From a virus: a DNA stretch of 30,690 nt. The notes under the pieces were generated by a model, which saw nothing but the letters and a program-made list of their open reading frames with translations, was not told where the DNA came from and made no database searches. Within the stretch, counting starts at the first letter, position 1; every line of letters starts with the position of its first letter. Shown here piece after piece: positions 22,766 through 29,680 of the stretch. The position numbers and the translations under genes are program-made. Where the stretch lies: the IMG/VR virus record IMGVR_UViG_3300006916_000031, positions 1-30,690 of that record, one strand, 5' to 3'.

Positions 22766-23029
22766 ATGCTTACCGGAAAACAAAATAAACTTATAAAATA
22801 TATGATTGATACAACTGGTGGATGGGTAACATTTCGTAATTCAATTATAGACAATGAGGTTAAATGGGTTGTTGATATAGAATGGAACATTGACTGTCCA
22901 ATGCAAGATGACAGGTTGACAGATGATTTTCATTTTGCAGTGTCAAATATATTTTATGATGACACTTTAGATGGTGCTCTGCATAAGGCTGTACATTTTG
23001 TTATAGCAAAAACTATTATAGAGGAGTAA
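22766..23029 (+). CDS. Hypothetical protein, 87 aa
   Basis: The product (MLTGKQNKLIKYMIDTTGGW...) is acidic with several Trp residues (VTFRNSIIDNEVKWVVDIEW). It is not recognised. It sits between the exonuclease and RecT genes and has AAGGAAAAA upstream of the ATG. Its location suggests a role in the recombination module. Confidence 0.7.
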   Translation: MLTGKQNKLIKYMIDTTGGWVTFRNSIIDNEVKWVVDIEWNIDCPMQDDRLTDDFHFAVSNIFYDDTLDGALHKAVHFVIAKTIIEE

Positions 23030-23032
23030 ATA

Positions 23033-23164
23033 ATGGATCAACAAGTTAATAACAAACTACAATATTTATCTGAAGCAGCGTATGAGCTGTATAAAATTAC
23101 AGATCGACTAAACCATAAAATAAAATTAATAGAACTAGCAATAAAGGAGTTGGCTAATGACTAA
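23033..23164 (+). CDS. 43-aa hypothetical helical protein
   Basis: The frame MDQQVNNKLQYLSEAAYELY...ELAND is a single amphipathic helix by composition. The ribosome site GAGGAG is good, it begins just after the upstream gene, and it ends in an 8-nt overlap with the RecT start. That packing supports translation. Function is unknown. Confidence 0.65.
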   Translation: MDQQVNNKLQYLSEAAYELYKITDRLNHKIKLIELAIKELAND

Positions 23165-23912
23165 TCAACTACAAGTATCAAAAGGAACTAGCTTTGTACC
23201 AACAACTATTCAAGAAGCAGAACATGTTGTCAATGCAATATGTAGTTCATCATTAGTGCCACAACAATACCGTGGTAAGAAAGGTGAGGCATTAGCTGCT
23301 GTTATTTATGGCGCTGAGATTGGCTTATCGCCATTACAAGCAATGCAAAGCATAGCTGTTATTAATGGTAAACCATCAGTATATGGAGATGCATTAATTG
23401 CTTTAGTGCAAGCACATCCTATGTACGAATCAATACAAGAAAGTATCGAGAATACAAAGGATGGTTTAACAGCTGTATGCACGGTAAAGAGAAAAGGTTC
23501 ACCAGAACATACAGTAAGGTTCTCTGAAACTGATGCAAAACTAGCAGGGAAGTGGGGATCTACTGGACCATGGAAACAATACCCAAAGCGTATGCTGCAG
23601 ATGCGTGCACGAGGATTTGCTTGCCGTGATCAGTTTGCCGATGCTTTGAAAGGTTTAATCATTCGTGAAGAAGCTCAAGATTACGAGATTATTAACGTAA
23701 CACCTAAAGCAAATAAACCACATGAATCAACTGTAGTTGCTGAGCAAGATACTAATGAAGATGCTATGTTTGTAGAGTATAAACAAATGATTAATACCTG
23801 TGATTCTGAAGACTCACTTAAAGCACTTGGTGAAGATATTAAAGACTTACCAGATGAAACTAAAGAAAAGCTTAAGCCTATTTATGTAGACAAGCTTAAA
23901 ACATTTAACTAA
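23157..23912 (+). CDS. recT: RecT-family single-strand annealing protein
   Basis: The 251-aa product has the RecT core: a helix (EAEHVVNAICSSSLVP), YRGKKGEALAAVIYGAEIGLSPLQAMQSIAVINGKPSVYG and GDALIALVQAHP, then the DAKLAGKWGSTGPW and YPKRMLQMRARGFACRDQFAD motifs. It would anneal complementary strands during recombination and replication with the YqaJ exonuclease. The C-terminal 60 residues are acidic and look like a partner-binding tail. AAGGAG is upstream of the ATG. No full-length family irregularity is evident. Confidence 0.88.
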   Translation: MTNQLQVSKGTSFVPTTIQEAEHVVNAICSSSLVPQQYRGKKGEALAAVIYGAEIGLSPLQAMQSIAVINGKPSVYGDALIALVQAHPMYESIQESIENTKDGLTAVCTVKRKGSPEHTVRFSETDAKLAGKWGSTGPWKQYPKRMLQMRARGFACRDQFADALKGLIIREEAQDYEIINVTPKANKPHESTVVAEQDTNEDAMFVEYKQMINTCDSEDSLKALGEDIKDLPDETKEKLKPIYVDKLKTFN

Positions 23913-23928
23913 TCCTGGGGGGGATAGG

Positions 23929-24108
23929 ATGACACATACTGACCATATGGAGGCAATATACAATATTTTAACTGACTTAGGTTACGATCATGTCGTAGCT
24001 AGAGATTACTGCATGGGCTTGACGTCAGATAACATTGTATATTCTTACAAAAAAATACTTGAATTGTGGGAAACAAAAACAACAAGCAGAGGAGCTTATC
24101 ATGGATGA
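23929..24108 (+). CDS. 59-aa hypothetical protein
   Basis: The frame MTHTDHMEAIYNILTDLGYD...GAYHG is packed between the RecT and SSB-like genes and overlaps the latter by 8 nt. A run of seven G, five nt before ATG, is the likely ribosome site. It is not recognised. Confidence 0.6.
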   Translation: MTHTDHMEAIYNILTDLGYDHVVARDYCMGLTSDNIVYSYKKILELWETKTTSRGAYHG

Positions 24109-24547
24109 TAAAATAAAATTCGAAAATCACGATCTCAGCCAGCCAGTGAATTTTACAATATTAAATGAAATGGAAATGGTCATGGGTAAGAAATCAACGC
24201 CCGCTATTAAGCTGGGTATGAAGTGTACCAATGATGAAGGACACGAGTTCGATCGTTGGGTTAATCATGTATTATGGGGAACTGAAGCAAGTACACCTTA
24301 TACGACTGATTTTCTCAGCAAGATAAATAAAGACATAAAAATACATTGGGATGGCGATACATGGTCTGGCTATGATGCTTCTATGCAAGCATTCAAGTTT
24401 GCAAAAGGTCGATGCACCTTAAAAACTAAAGTTGTTGGCGAAACAACTTATTACAATATTGACCAGATACTACCATACCAAGAAATTCCTGCAAAACAGG
24501 AGCAACCAAAAGAAAATACGATTACTGACGAAGACATACCATTTTAA
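24101..24547 (+). CDS. Single-stranded DNA-binding-like protein
   Basis: The 148-aa product has a beta-rich body ([44 protein letters not shown]). It ends in the acidic tip TDEDIPF, almost identical to the DDDIPF tail of bacterial SSB proteins, through which SSB recruits repair and replication partners. It follows the YqaJ and RecT genes, the usual place for a phage SSB. The ATG at 24101 has GAGGAG upstream; an in-frame ATG at 24035 is less well supported. The body does not match SSB closely, so it may belong to a separate phage SSB family. Confidence 0.7.
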   Translation: MDDKIKFENHDLSQPVNFTILNEMEMVMGKKSTPAIKLGMKCTNDEGHEFDRWVNHVLWGTEASTPYTTDFLSKINKDIKIHWDGDTWSGYDASMQAFKFAKGRCTLKTKVVGETTYYNIDQILPYQEIPAKQEQPKENTITDEDIPF

Positions 24548-24563
24548 AAACAAGGAGAATTAC

Positions 24564-24758
24564 ATGCTAGTACTAACAAGAAGAATCGACGAATGCTTTA
24601 TGATCGGTGATGATGTACAAATAAAAATATTAGGAGTGAAGGGGAGTCAAGTACGAATTGGAATCATCGCACCTAAAGACGTTCAGGTGCACCGCTTAGA
24701 AATATATAATCGAATCATGAATGAAAATAAAAAAGGGTTAAGGATCGTGAATCCGTAA
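24564..24758 (+). CDS. csrA: CsrA/RsmA-type RNA-binding translational regulator
   Basis: A 64-aa protein with the canonical CsrA sequence: [20 protein letters not shown], then [21 protein letters not shown] and EIYNRI. The RNA-contacting N-terminal LTRR and the VHR segment are both present, so RNA binding is likely. CsrA dimers bind GGA in stem-loops near ribosome sites and repress or stabilise mRNAs. This is normally a chromosomal gene; a phage copy could rewire host metabolism or control phage translation. Its own leader contains ACAAGGAG. It ends in a terminator-like hairpin. The identification is strong; the target is unknown. Confidence 0.92.
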   Translation: MLVLTRRIDECFMIGDDVQIKILGVKGSQVRIGIIAPKDVQVHRLEIYNRIMNENKKGLRIVNP

Positions 24759-24761
24759 CCC
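24735..24761 (+). terminator. Hairpin at the csrA stop codon, possible bidirectional terminator
   Basis: GGGTTA (24735-24740) pairs with TAACCC (24756-24761), with an inner GGAT/ATCC stem and a 5-nt loop; the csrA stop lies in the stem. Rightward, CCTTTGTT follows; on the minus strand a run of six T follows. It sits between csrA and the next promoter. Confidence 0.6.
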
Positions 24762-24763
24762 CT

Positions 24764-24792
24764 TTGTTACATGCTAGTATAACATGTATAAT
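24764..24792 (+). promoter_or_regulatory. Sigma-70 promoter for the 175-aa gene
   Basis: TTGTTA (24764-24769) and a perfect TATAAT (24787-24792) are separated by 17 nt. An inverted repeat, AGTATAA (24776-24782) and TTATACT (24792-24798), overlaps the -10 box and could be an operator. A start near 24799 would give a leader of about 22 nt. Confidence 0.7.
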
Positions 24793-24820
24793 TATACTGA
24801 TTTGATCAACAGGGGGCAAT

Positions 24821-25348
24821 ATGCAGTATATGGAAAAAATAGATCCCAGTATAAATAAAATGGATTGGGGTGAAGGTGAATGGCAACATGAACCTGATAA
24901 AATACAATTTTTAGATGAAAAAACAGGGTACCCTTGCCTAATTGTACGAAATAATTATGGGGCTTTATGCGGTTATGTTGGTATATCACCTGGTCATAAG
25001 CATTATGGTGAAGATTTATCTAGCTACGATAAAGCAGATAGTTTGGAAGTACATGGTGGTATAACCTTTGCATCTGGCTGTCAGGAAGGAAATAGTGATT
25101 TTGGTGTGTGTCACTTGGTTGATGATGGCGAAGAAGATAATGTATGGTGGATAGGTTTTGATTGTGCACATTTAGGTGATTTAGAACCAAATAAATATGG
25201 AAGAAAAAGATCAATAGTAAAACCAATATTAGATGCTGCGTGTCCGGAATTTTTATTGCGTAATAGTAGTGATCAGTATAGAAATATTGAATATGTCAAA
25301 AATGAAATAAAAAATCTCGCATGTCAGTTAAAACTGTGTGAGGCATAA
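24821..25348 (+). CDS. Conserved hypothetical phage protein (LCGYVGISPGH...VHGGITFA type)
   Basis: The 175-aa product contains RNNYGALCGYVGISPGHKHYG, then VHGGITFASGC, VWWIGFDCAH and a C-terminal helix (YVKNEIKNLACQL). This pattern is seen in many phage and some bacterial hypothetical proteins; no function is known to me. Conserved Cys and His residues (for example GFDCAH, LCGYVG) suggest a metal site or enzyme. It has its own strong promoter, AGGGGG upstream of the ATG and a following terminator, so it is an independent transcription unit. Confidence 0.75.
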   Translation: MQYMEKIDPSINKMDWGEGEWQHEPDKIQFLDEKTGYPCLIVRNNYGALCGYVGISPGHKHYGEDLSSYDKADSLEVHGGITFASGCQEGNSDFGVCHLVDDGEEDNVWWIGFDCAHLGDLEPNKYGRKRSIVKPILDAACPEFLLRNSSDQYRNIEYVKNEIKNLACQLKLCEA

Positions 25349-25391
25349 AATGACTTTGCAATCATACATAAATAATGACAAATAATAACAA

Positions 25392-25413
25392 CCCGATAAG
25401 CAAAATTATCGGG
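25392..25413 (+). terminator. Rho-independent-like terminator
   Basis: CCCGATAA and TTATCGGG flank a 6-nt loop, followed by CTTTGT. The 8-bp perfect stem lies about 45 nt after the 175-aa gene's stop. The T-tract is short, so termination may be partial. Confidence 0.6.
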
Positions 25414-25429
25414 CTTTGTAGGTGCTATT

Positions 25430-25480
25430 ATGAAATATAAAGCATTTGAAGAATGGTGCGACAATAAGGTTTATAAATGA
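25430..25480 (+). CDS. Possible 16-aa leader-type peptide
   Basis: MKYKAFEEWCDNKVYK follows the terminator, has AGGTG before the ATG, and overlaps the next start (ATGA). It may be a coupling peptide or a remnant of a larger gene. No database support is available here. Confidence 0.3.
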   Translation: MKYKAFEEWCDNKVYK

Positions 25481-25638
25481 TTAAATTAAGAGATTATATT
25501 GAGAGTTTAAATTTTGATGAAAAAAAAGATGTGGTTATGAACACTTTGGTTGTCGATGACGATATTTATGTTGTAGACTATTATACTGGAAGCAAAATCA
25601 CAATTAATCACAAACTACCATTCAAAGAAAATAAATGA
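25477..25638 (+). CDS. 53-aa hypothetical protein
   Basis: The frame MIKLRDYIESLNFDEKKDVV...KENK starts in an ATGA overlap with a preceding 16-codon frame, has AAGG at a suitable distance, and contains a beta-like middle (VVDDDIYVVDYYTGSKITI). It is not recognised. Confidence 0.55.
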   Translation: MIKLRDYIESLNFDEKKDVVMNTLVVDDDIYVVDYYTGSKITINHKLPFKENK

Positions 25639-25701
25639 CTGCAAACAAGTGGACCACATGGCGCGAAGAGTACTAAAAAAATATCGCAAAAGGGGGAAGG
25701 G

Positions 25702-26187
25702 ATGAAAAATAGATTAGATTATTTAGTAAAAACAATATTACGCTATACTATGCTAGGCACTGTTCCTAATTGTTGGTATCAATATTCCCCTTTTAGTGAA
25801 AATATAGAAAAAAACGATATAAGTTATATATGCATAATATTAGACCCTTCATATGATGAAGAGCATTATGGTTGTTTTGGTACTGTAGAAATTGTAGGCG
25901 ATGATTTATATTTCGAAGAAGATAGATTAGGTCACATATGTATAAATTACTGCATCGAAGAATACTATGATCATGATAAATTAATTAATTTTCTTTCAAT
26001 GATTGTAAAAGAATTGAAAGAAAACCTCATCAAAAACAAAAAAATAAATTTTTACCAATATCCTATGGCTGATTATATTATCATAGATGATCAACTATAT
26101 AGCTTAGAAAAAATAGAACGAAATGATGCTATAAATGATTGTCTTAATCTACGAGAACAAATGGAAAAAATTGACAAGGAGTCTTAA
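25702..26187 (+). CDS. Hypothetical acidic protein, 161 aa
   Basis: The product starts MKNRLDYLVKTILRYTMLGT and is acidic overall (LDPSYDEEHYGCFGTVEIV, DDLYFEEDRLGH). It ends in a helical charged segment (LNLREQMEKIDKES). No family was recognised. It has AGGGGGAAGG immediately before the ATG and lies near the end of the early block, a usual location for host-takeover or anti-defence genes, though no motif supports either. Confidence 0.7.
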   Translation: MKNRLDYLVKTILRYTMLGTVPNCWYQYSPFSENIEKNDISYICIILDPSYDEEHYGCFGTVEIVGDDLYFEEDRLGHICINYCIEEYYDHDKLINFLSMIVKELKENLIKNKKINFYQYPMADYIIIDDQLYSLEKIERNDAINDCLNLREQMEKIDKES

Positions 26188-26209
26188 CATGAAACTAAAG
26201 AGGTAAAAT

Positions 26210-26347
26210 ATGACACATGCAGAAATGATGCAAAATGCAATGCAAAAAAATGAACGAGAATATGTAAATAGCAGAATATATAACGATAAAGGTGAGGAGC
26301 TTACTCAAGAACAAAAAGAGCGGTACTGGAGGTATTTGAATGGGTAA
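26210..26347 (+). CDS. 45-aa hypothetical protein at the end of the early block
   Basis: The frame MTHAEMMQNAMQKNEREYVN...RYWRYLNG is charged and helical, with AGAGG before the ATG. It is the last rightward gene before the convergent terminase. A 5-codon frame (MKLKR) just upstream contains its ribosome site. Unrecognised. Confidence 0.6.
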   Translation: MTHAEMMQNAMQKNEREYVNSRIYNDKGEELTQEQKERYWRYLNG

Positions 26348-26353
26348 CAGCAT

Positions 26354-27715
26354 TTAAATAAGTGGATCTTGGCAGGCAAGATTAGTAATTGCCTGCCCTA
26401 TTCCAGTGAATGAATTTAACAAACCTTGATGCTTAGCTAAAGCAACTAACATAAATGCATCCGTACCATGGTTTCCCCAGCTGTCAGCTACTTTGCCTGG
26501 TTGGCCATCTTTTTTCTCAATAGCATGATAATTCATAATGCAATCAAGTAGCCTTTGTACTTTTGGCTGATGAAAATAATAGTTTTTGAATTGTGTGCGC
26601 GACATTTCAATATTATCGATATCGGTTCTAGGTCTGCCAACCCTTATAAAGTTTATGCCTAACCTACTCGCTTTATCTTGTCTTGTTTGCCCGTCTGAAA
26701 GTTCACGTTGACGTATATCATGTGGAGCAAAATGTTTTCCAAATACTACACCATTTTTATCTCGCCAATCATGTAGGTAGTTTATGTAATGTTCGAAGCC
26801 ATGGTTATTGTTTTCGTAATAATCAATAAAATGTACATTGCCATTTTCCATGAACTGAACCATACAAATAGCCATTTTATCGTTAATACCTAAATCCCAG
26901 AATGTATGCACAGGCACTTCAGGACTAATATTTAGCCTTGTTATCCGGTTTTCTTGTGTAGCCCTGTTAAGATAGCGGACGAAATAGGAGTTTTCCAGTG
27001 CAACATCCCAATCCAAAAAGTACTCTTGCCTGATTTTCTCGATTGACATTGTACTTTTTGCCGTTTCAATCATTTCATCTGTAACCGCCCTAGTACCATC
27101 ATCAAGAAATAACTCAGTAGCTGTGAGTTCACTGTAGTACCATTGTGGATCACTTTTAACACGGTTACGAAGCCTATAACCATGATTATGACCACGTGGT
27201 GTTCCATTAATGATAATAAAGCCACCGGTTTCTAGCACGATAGGCATAAAATATTCCAAACAAGCTGGATCTTGAATCGGATATTCTGAAAAAATCATGC
27301 CAGCAGATGAGATACCAACATAATTATCAGATCTAGCAGCACTTAAAAGCTGAATGGTTGACCCATTGATGAGCGTGATCATCATTTTGTTGTTATCTTT
27401 TTTCTTGATTAGCTCTTCAGGAATATGGTCAAGTGTGTTATTACCGTCTTTATCGATACCATGCCAGATAACTTTTTCTGCCTGACCTTTTTCTGGAAAA
27501 ATAATATGGTAGTTACCTACCCTGTATAGAGCCATACAAACGAGTAGATTAAAGCATGATTTATCTTTGCCTGCGCGTCTACTCCAATAGATACAGGCAT
27601 ATTTTAATTTATCAACCAAAAAGGCCTCAAAGAGGCCCTTCTGATATTCACGCAAGGTGAATTTATGGGGTAAGAAATGTATTTCTTTATTAGCTAATAA
27701 GCTCAATAGAACCAT
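26354..27715 (-). CDS. terL: Terminase large subunit
   Basis: A 453-aa packaging motor. The ATPase domain has a TerL-type Walker A variant at residues 45-52 (SRRAGKDK) and a Walker B-like strand GMIFSEYPI near residue 135. The nuclease domain carries WDLGINDK, KHFAPHDIR and a C-terminal NHGTDAFMLVA, supplying the metal-binding acidic residues. The ATG at 27715 is preferred; an in-frame GTG at 27748 gives 464 aa but lacks a ribosome site. It is alone on the minus strand, next to the capsid leader and far from its small subunit. It converges with the early rightward block. Confidence 0.9.
   Translation of the reverse strand: MVLLSLLANKEIHFLPHKFTLREYQKGLFEAFLVDKLKYACIYWSRRAGKDKSCFNLLVCMALYRVGNYHIIFPEKGQAEKVIWHGIDKDGNNTLDHIPEELIKKKDNNKMMITLINGSTIQLLSAARSDNYVGISSAGMIFSEYPIQDPACLEYFMPIVLETGGFIIINGTPRGHNHGYRLRNRVKSDPQWYYSELTATELFLDDGTRAVTDEMIETAKSTMSIEKIRQEYFLDWDVALENSYFVRYLNRATQENRITRLNISPEVPVHTFWDLGINDKMAICMVQFMENGNVHFIDYYENNNHGFEHYINYLHDWRDKNGVVFGKHFAPHDIRQRELSDGQTRQDKASRLGINFIRVGRPRTDIDNIEMSRTQFKNYYFHQPKVQRLLDCIMNYHAIEKKDGQPGKVADSWGNHGTDAFMLVALAKHQGLLNSFTGIGQAITNLACQDPLI
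26371..26397. other. Long perfect hairpin inside the 3' end of the terminase gene
   Basis: GGCAGGCAA and TTGCCTGCC (9 bp) flank a 9-nt loop, inside codons for the TerL C-terminus and 24 nt after the convergent gene's stop. No T-tract follows on either strand. It may act as a bidirectional transcription boundary. Confidence 0.4.
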
Positions 27716-28023
27716 CCTTGGTAATCTCTCTATGATTATGGAGTTCACTATACGTCATCTAAGCCCGAAAGCATATAGACAAAAAGAGAGAAGCTATCCC
27801 TTAGCTACATATATTGTATAATAAGTTGCTGGAAAACACAATATATTGACTAGTTGACATATTATTGTACATGCGTTAAGGTCGAATTATCAGATGGAAC
27901 CTCAATGGATGAGGACAACTATCTTTAATTAATTAAAGATGGTGATTATCAAGGACCGGATCGACTATTCGATAACCTTATTTTAGTTACCTGAAGGAAT
28001 AAAACTAAAGTAAGGAGACTCTA
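27716..28023. promoter_or_regulatory. Divergent intergenic region and structured capsid leader
   Basis: This stretch of about 300 nt separates terL (leftward) from the capsid gene (rightward). TTGACT (27846-27851) and TTGACA (27854-27859) resemble -35 boxes, but no good -10 lies 16-18 nt further on. Four inverted repeats follow: CCTCA/TGAGG (27900-27914), a perfect 20-bp palindrome (27921-27940), ATCGA/TCGAT (27960-27973) and TTTAGTT/AACTAAA (27982-28009). Only a 12-codon frame (27894) lies between. The capsid ribosome site, TAAGGAG, follows directly. Confidence 0.55.
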
Positions 28024-28863
28024 ATGGGAGATCTAAGTACTGTTGCAATTCAGCAGTTTAATGATTCATTTATCAATCAATACGACGCCAACATGGTTCT
28101 AGGTGGCGGTCGCACAACGCAGATAATTCATGGCGCCCTTGGATCGAGCTATAAGTGGCCTATTCAAGGCAGTATCACTATGCAAAAACGTGGTGGTTAT
28201 GGTTCATTAGTACCACTAGTACAGCCAGATTACGAACGTATTATTACAACATTTGATGATTATGCAGTTGGTGTTCCAGTTGATGAACATGAACAAGCAT
28301 TATTAAACATTGATGTTGTTGGTACTCTACCTAAAAAACTAGCTATGTCAACTGGTCGTATGGTTGACCAAATTATTATTGATGCTCTTGTTGCTGCATC
28401 TGTACCAGCAGAAAATAGCATTGCTGCAGGCTCCACTAATCTGACTTTAGATAAAATTCGTGCTGTAGCTGCAGCTTTCAAAAAAAATAATGTTCCTGAA
28501 AATGATCGTTTCTTGTTAATCACTGGTGATCAACGTGATTCATTGCTATCAGACGACAAAGTACTAAACACTTTATACGTTAATAACCGCAACCTGTTAA
28601 CAGGTCAAATCGACATGTTATTAGGTTTTAATATTATCTGTATTGGAGATCGCGAAGAAGGTGGTTTACCAATTGATAGTAGTAGCGTACGTACCTGTTT
28701 AGCTTGGCAAAAAGATAGCATGGGTTATGTAGAATCTATTGCTCCACGTACACAACTTGATTACCAATCACGCAGTTTATCACATCAAGCAACTGCTGAC
28801 TTTAGAAGTGGCGCCTCTAATCTACTACCGAAAGGTGTAGCGAAAATTTTCTGCGCTGAATAA
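28024..28863 (+). CDS. Major capsid protein
   Basis: The 279-aa product starts MGDLSTVAIQQFNDSFINQY. The region SSYKWPIQGSITMQKRGGYG followed by DDYAVGVPVDEHEQAL, and the later helix and strand pattern (TLDKIRAVAAAFKKNNVPEN, RFLLITGDQRDSLL, LLGFNIICIGDR), match podovirus-type HK97-fold capsid proteins. It builds the icosahedral head around the scaffold encoded on the opposite strand at 13 kb. TAAGGAG precedes the ATG. The protein is short compared with T7 gp10 but within the range of small capsid proteins. It is followed by three head-fibre/decoration-like genes. Confidence 0.85.
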   Translation: MGDLSTVAIQQFNDSFINQYDANMVLGGGRTTQIIHGALGSSYKWPIQGSITMQKRGGYGSLVPLVQPDYERIITTFDDYAVGVPVDEHEQALLNIDVVGTLPKKLAMSTGRMVDQIIIDALVAASVPAENSIAAGSTNLTLDKIRAVAAAFKKNNVPENDRFLLITGDQRDSLLSDDKVLNTLYVNNRNLLTGQIDMLLGFNIICIGDREEGGLPIDSSSVRTCLAWQKDSMGYVESIAPRTQLDYQSRSLSHQATADFRSGASNLLPKGVAKIFCAE

Positions 28864-28892
28864 ACGAAACCATAACAAATAAGGATATTATT

Positions 28893-29627
28893 ATGGCATT
28901 TTCAAGTGTAAAACTATCACGTATCTCCGGTGGTGCATCTGCTGCTAACGGCGTAACAGTCTATTGTTATAAAGATACCGCAACAGATAACTTAGCAACT
29001 ATTTCTGGTTCTGGTTATTTTAACGGTGTTACTAACATTAGAGTCGGTGACATTATCTTTGTGGAAGGTAGTGATGGCCGTGATGTTTACTCTGTTACTG
29101 CAACAGGTACTGTAACTGTTGAAGAATACAATACCTCAACTACTACGGTTGCAGACGGCAGCATCACTACAGCTAAATTAGCTAACGATGCGGTTACTGC
29201 TGATAAATTAGCCAATAACTCAGTAGATACATCTGCTCTACAAGCAAATGCTGTGACAGAAGGCAAATTAGCAACTGCTGTTTCTAATAAATTGCTTGCT
29301 GTTGATGCTGTTGATAGCACTCACATTGCTGCCAATGCCGTTGATACAGCTGCCATTGCTAATGGTGCTGTGACTGGTGTAAAAATGGCTACTGGTTTAT
29401 TGCCTCTTAGTAAGCAATTATATACTACTACTGGTGGTTCTGCAAGTGAAGACGTGTCAATTGGTGGTGTTTCAGCTACTGATATCGTGTTGGCAACTTT
29501 ACACACAGTGGGATCAACTCCACGTCAGTTAGATCGTGCAGTATGTGCAGCTGGTAAGGTAACACTACATTTTAGCGATGATCCTTCAAATGATCATAAA
29601 GTTAACTTATTAGTTTACCGTCCATAA
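28893..29627 (+). CDS. Head-fibre/decoration-like protein, first tandem paralogue
   Basis: A 244-aa protein. An N-terminal beta domain (MAFSSVKLSRISGG..., with SGSGYFNGVTNIRVGD and IFVEGSD) comes first. A repeat region of about 80 residues follows, with units such as AVTADKLANN, AVTEGKLAT and AVDSTHIAAN. A C-terminal domain comes last (LYTTTGGSASEDVSIGG..., DDPSNDHKVNLLVYRP). The repeats look like those of trimeric phage fibres. This paralogue has the longest repeat region of the three. It follows the capsid gene by 29 nt, so a role on the capsid surface is probable but unproven. AAGGATA is the ribosome site. Confidence 0.8.
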   Translation: MAFSSVKLSRISGGASAANGVTVYCYKDTATDNLATISGSGYFNGVTNIRVGDIIFVEGSDGRDVYSVTATGTVTVEEYNTSTTTVADGSITTAKLANDAVTADKLANNSVDTSALQANAVTEGKLATAVSNKLLAVDAVDSTHIAANAVDTAAIANGAVTGVKMATGLLPLSKQLYTTTGGSASEDVSIGGVSATDIVLATLHTVGSTPRQLDRAVCAAGKVTLHFSDDPSNDHKVNLLVYRP

Positions 29628-29636
29628 TTATTTATG

Positions 29637-29656
29637 GGGCTATTTATTTAGCCCCT
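29637..29656 (+). terminator. Terminator-like hairpin after the first decoration-like gene
   Basis: GGGGCTA and TAGCCCC (7 bp) flank a 6-nt loop and are followed by TTTATATC. It lies 10 nt after the stop and would reduce, but probably not stop, read-through into the next genes, giving more capsid and first-paralogue mRNA than downstream mRNA. Confidence 0.65.
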
Positions 29657-29680
29657 TTATATCTTAAAGGAGTAAGATAA

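Noticed and set aside
27846-27882. Capsid promoter using TTGACA at 27854.
   Set aside because: The best -10 at 16-18 nt spacing (TAAGGT) matches consensus poorly, so no promoter is called; it may need a phage factor or lie elsewhere.
28260-28523. Minus-strand frame of 87 codons inside the capsid gene.
   Set aside because: A shadow of the capsid gene's codon bias, with no promoter or ribosome site seen.
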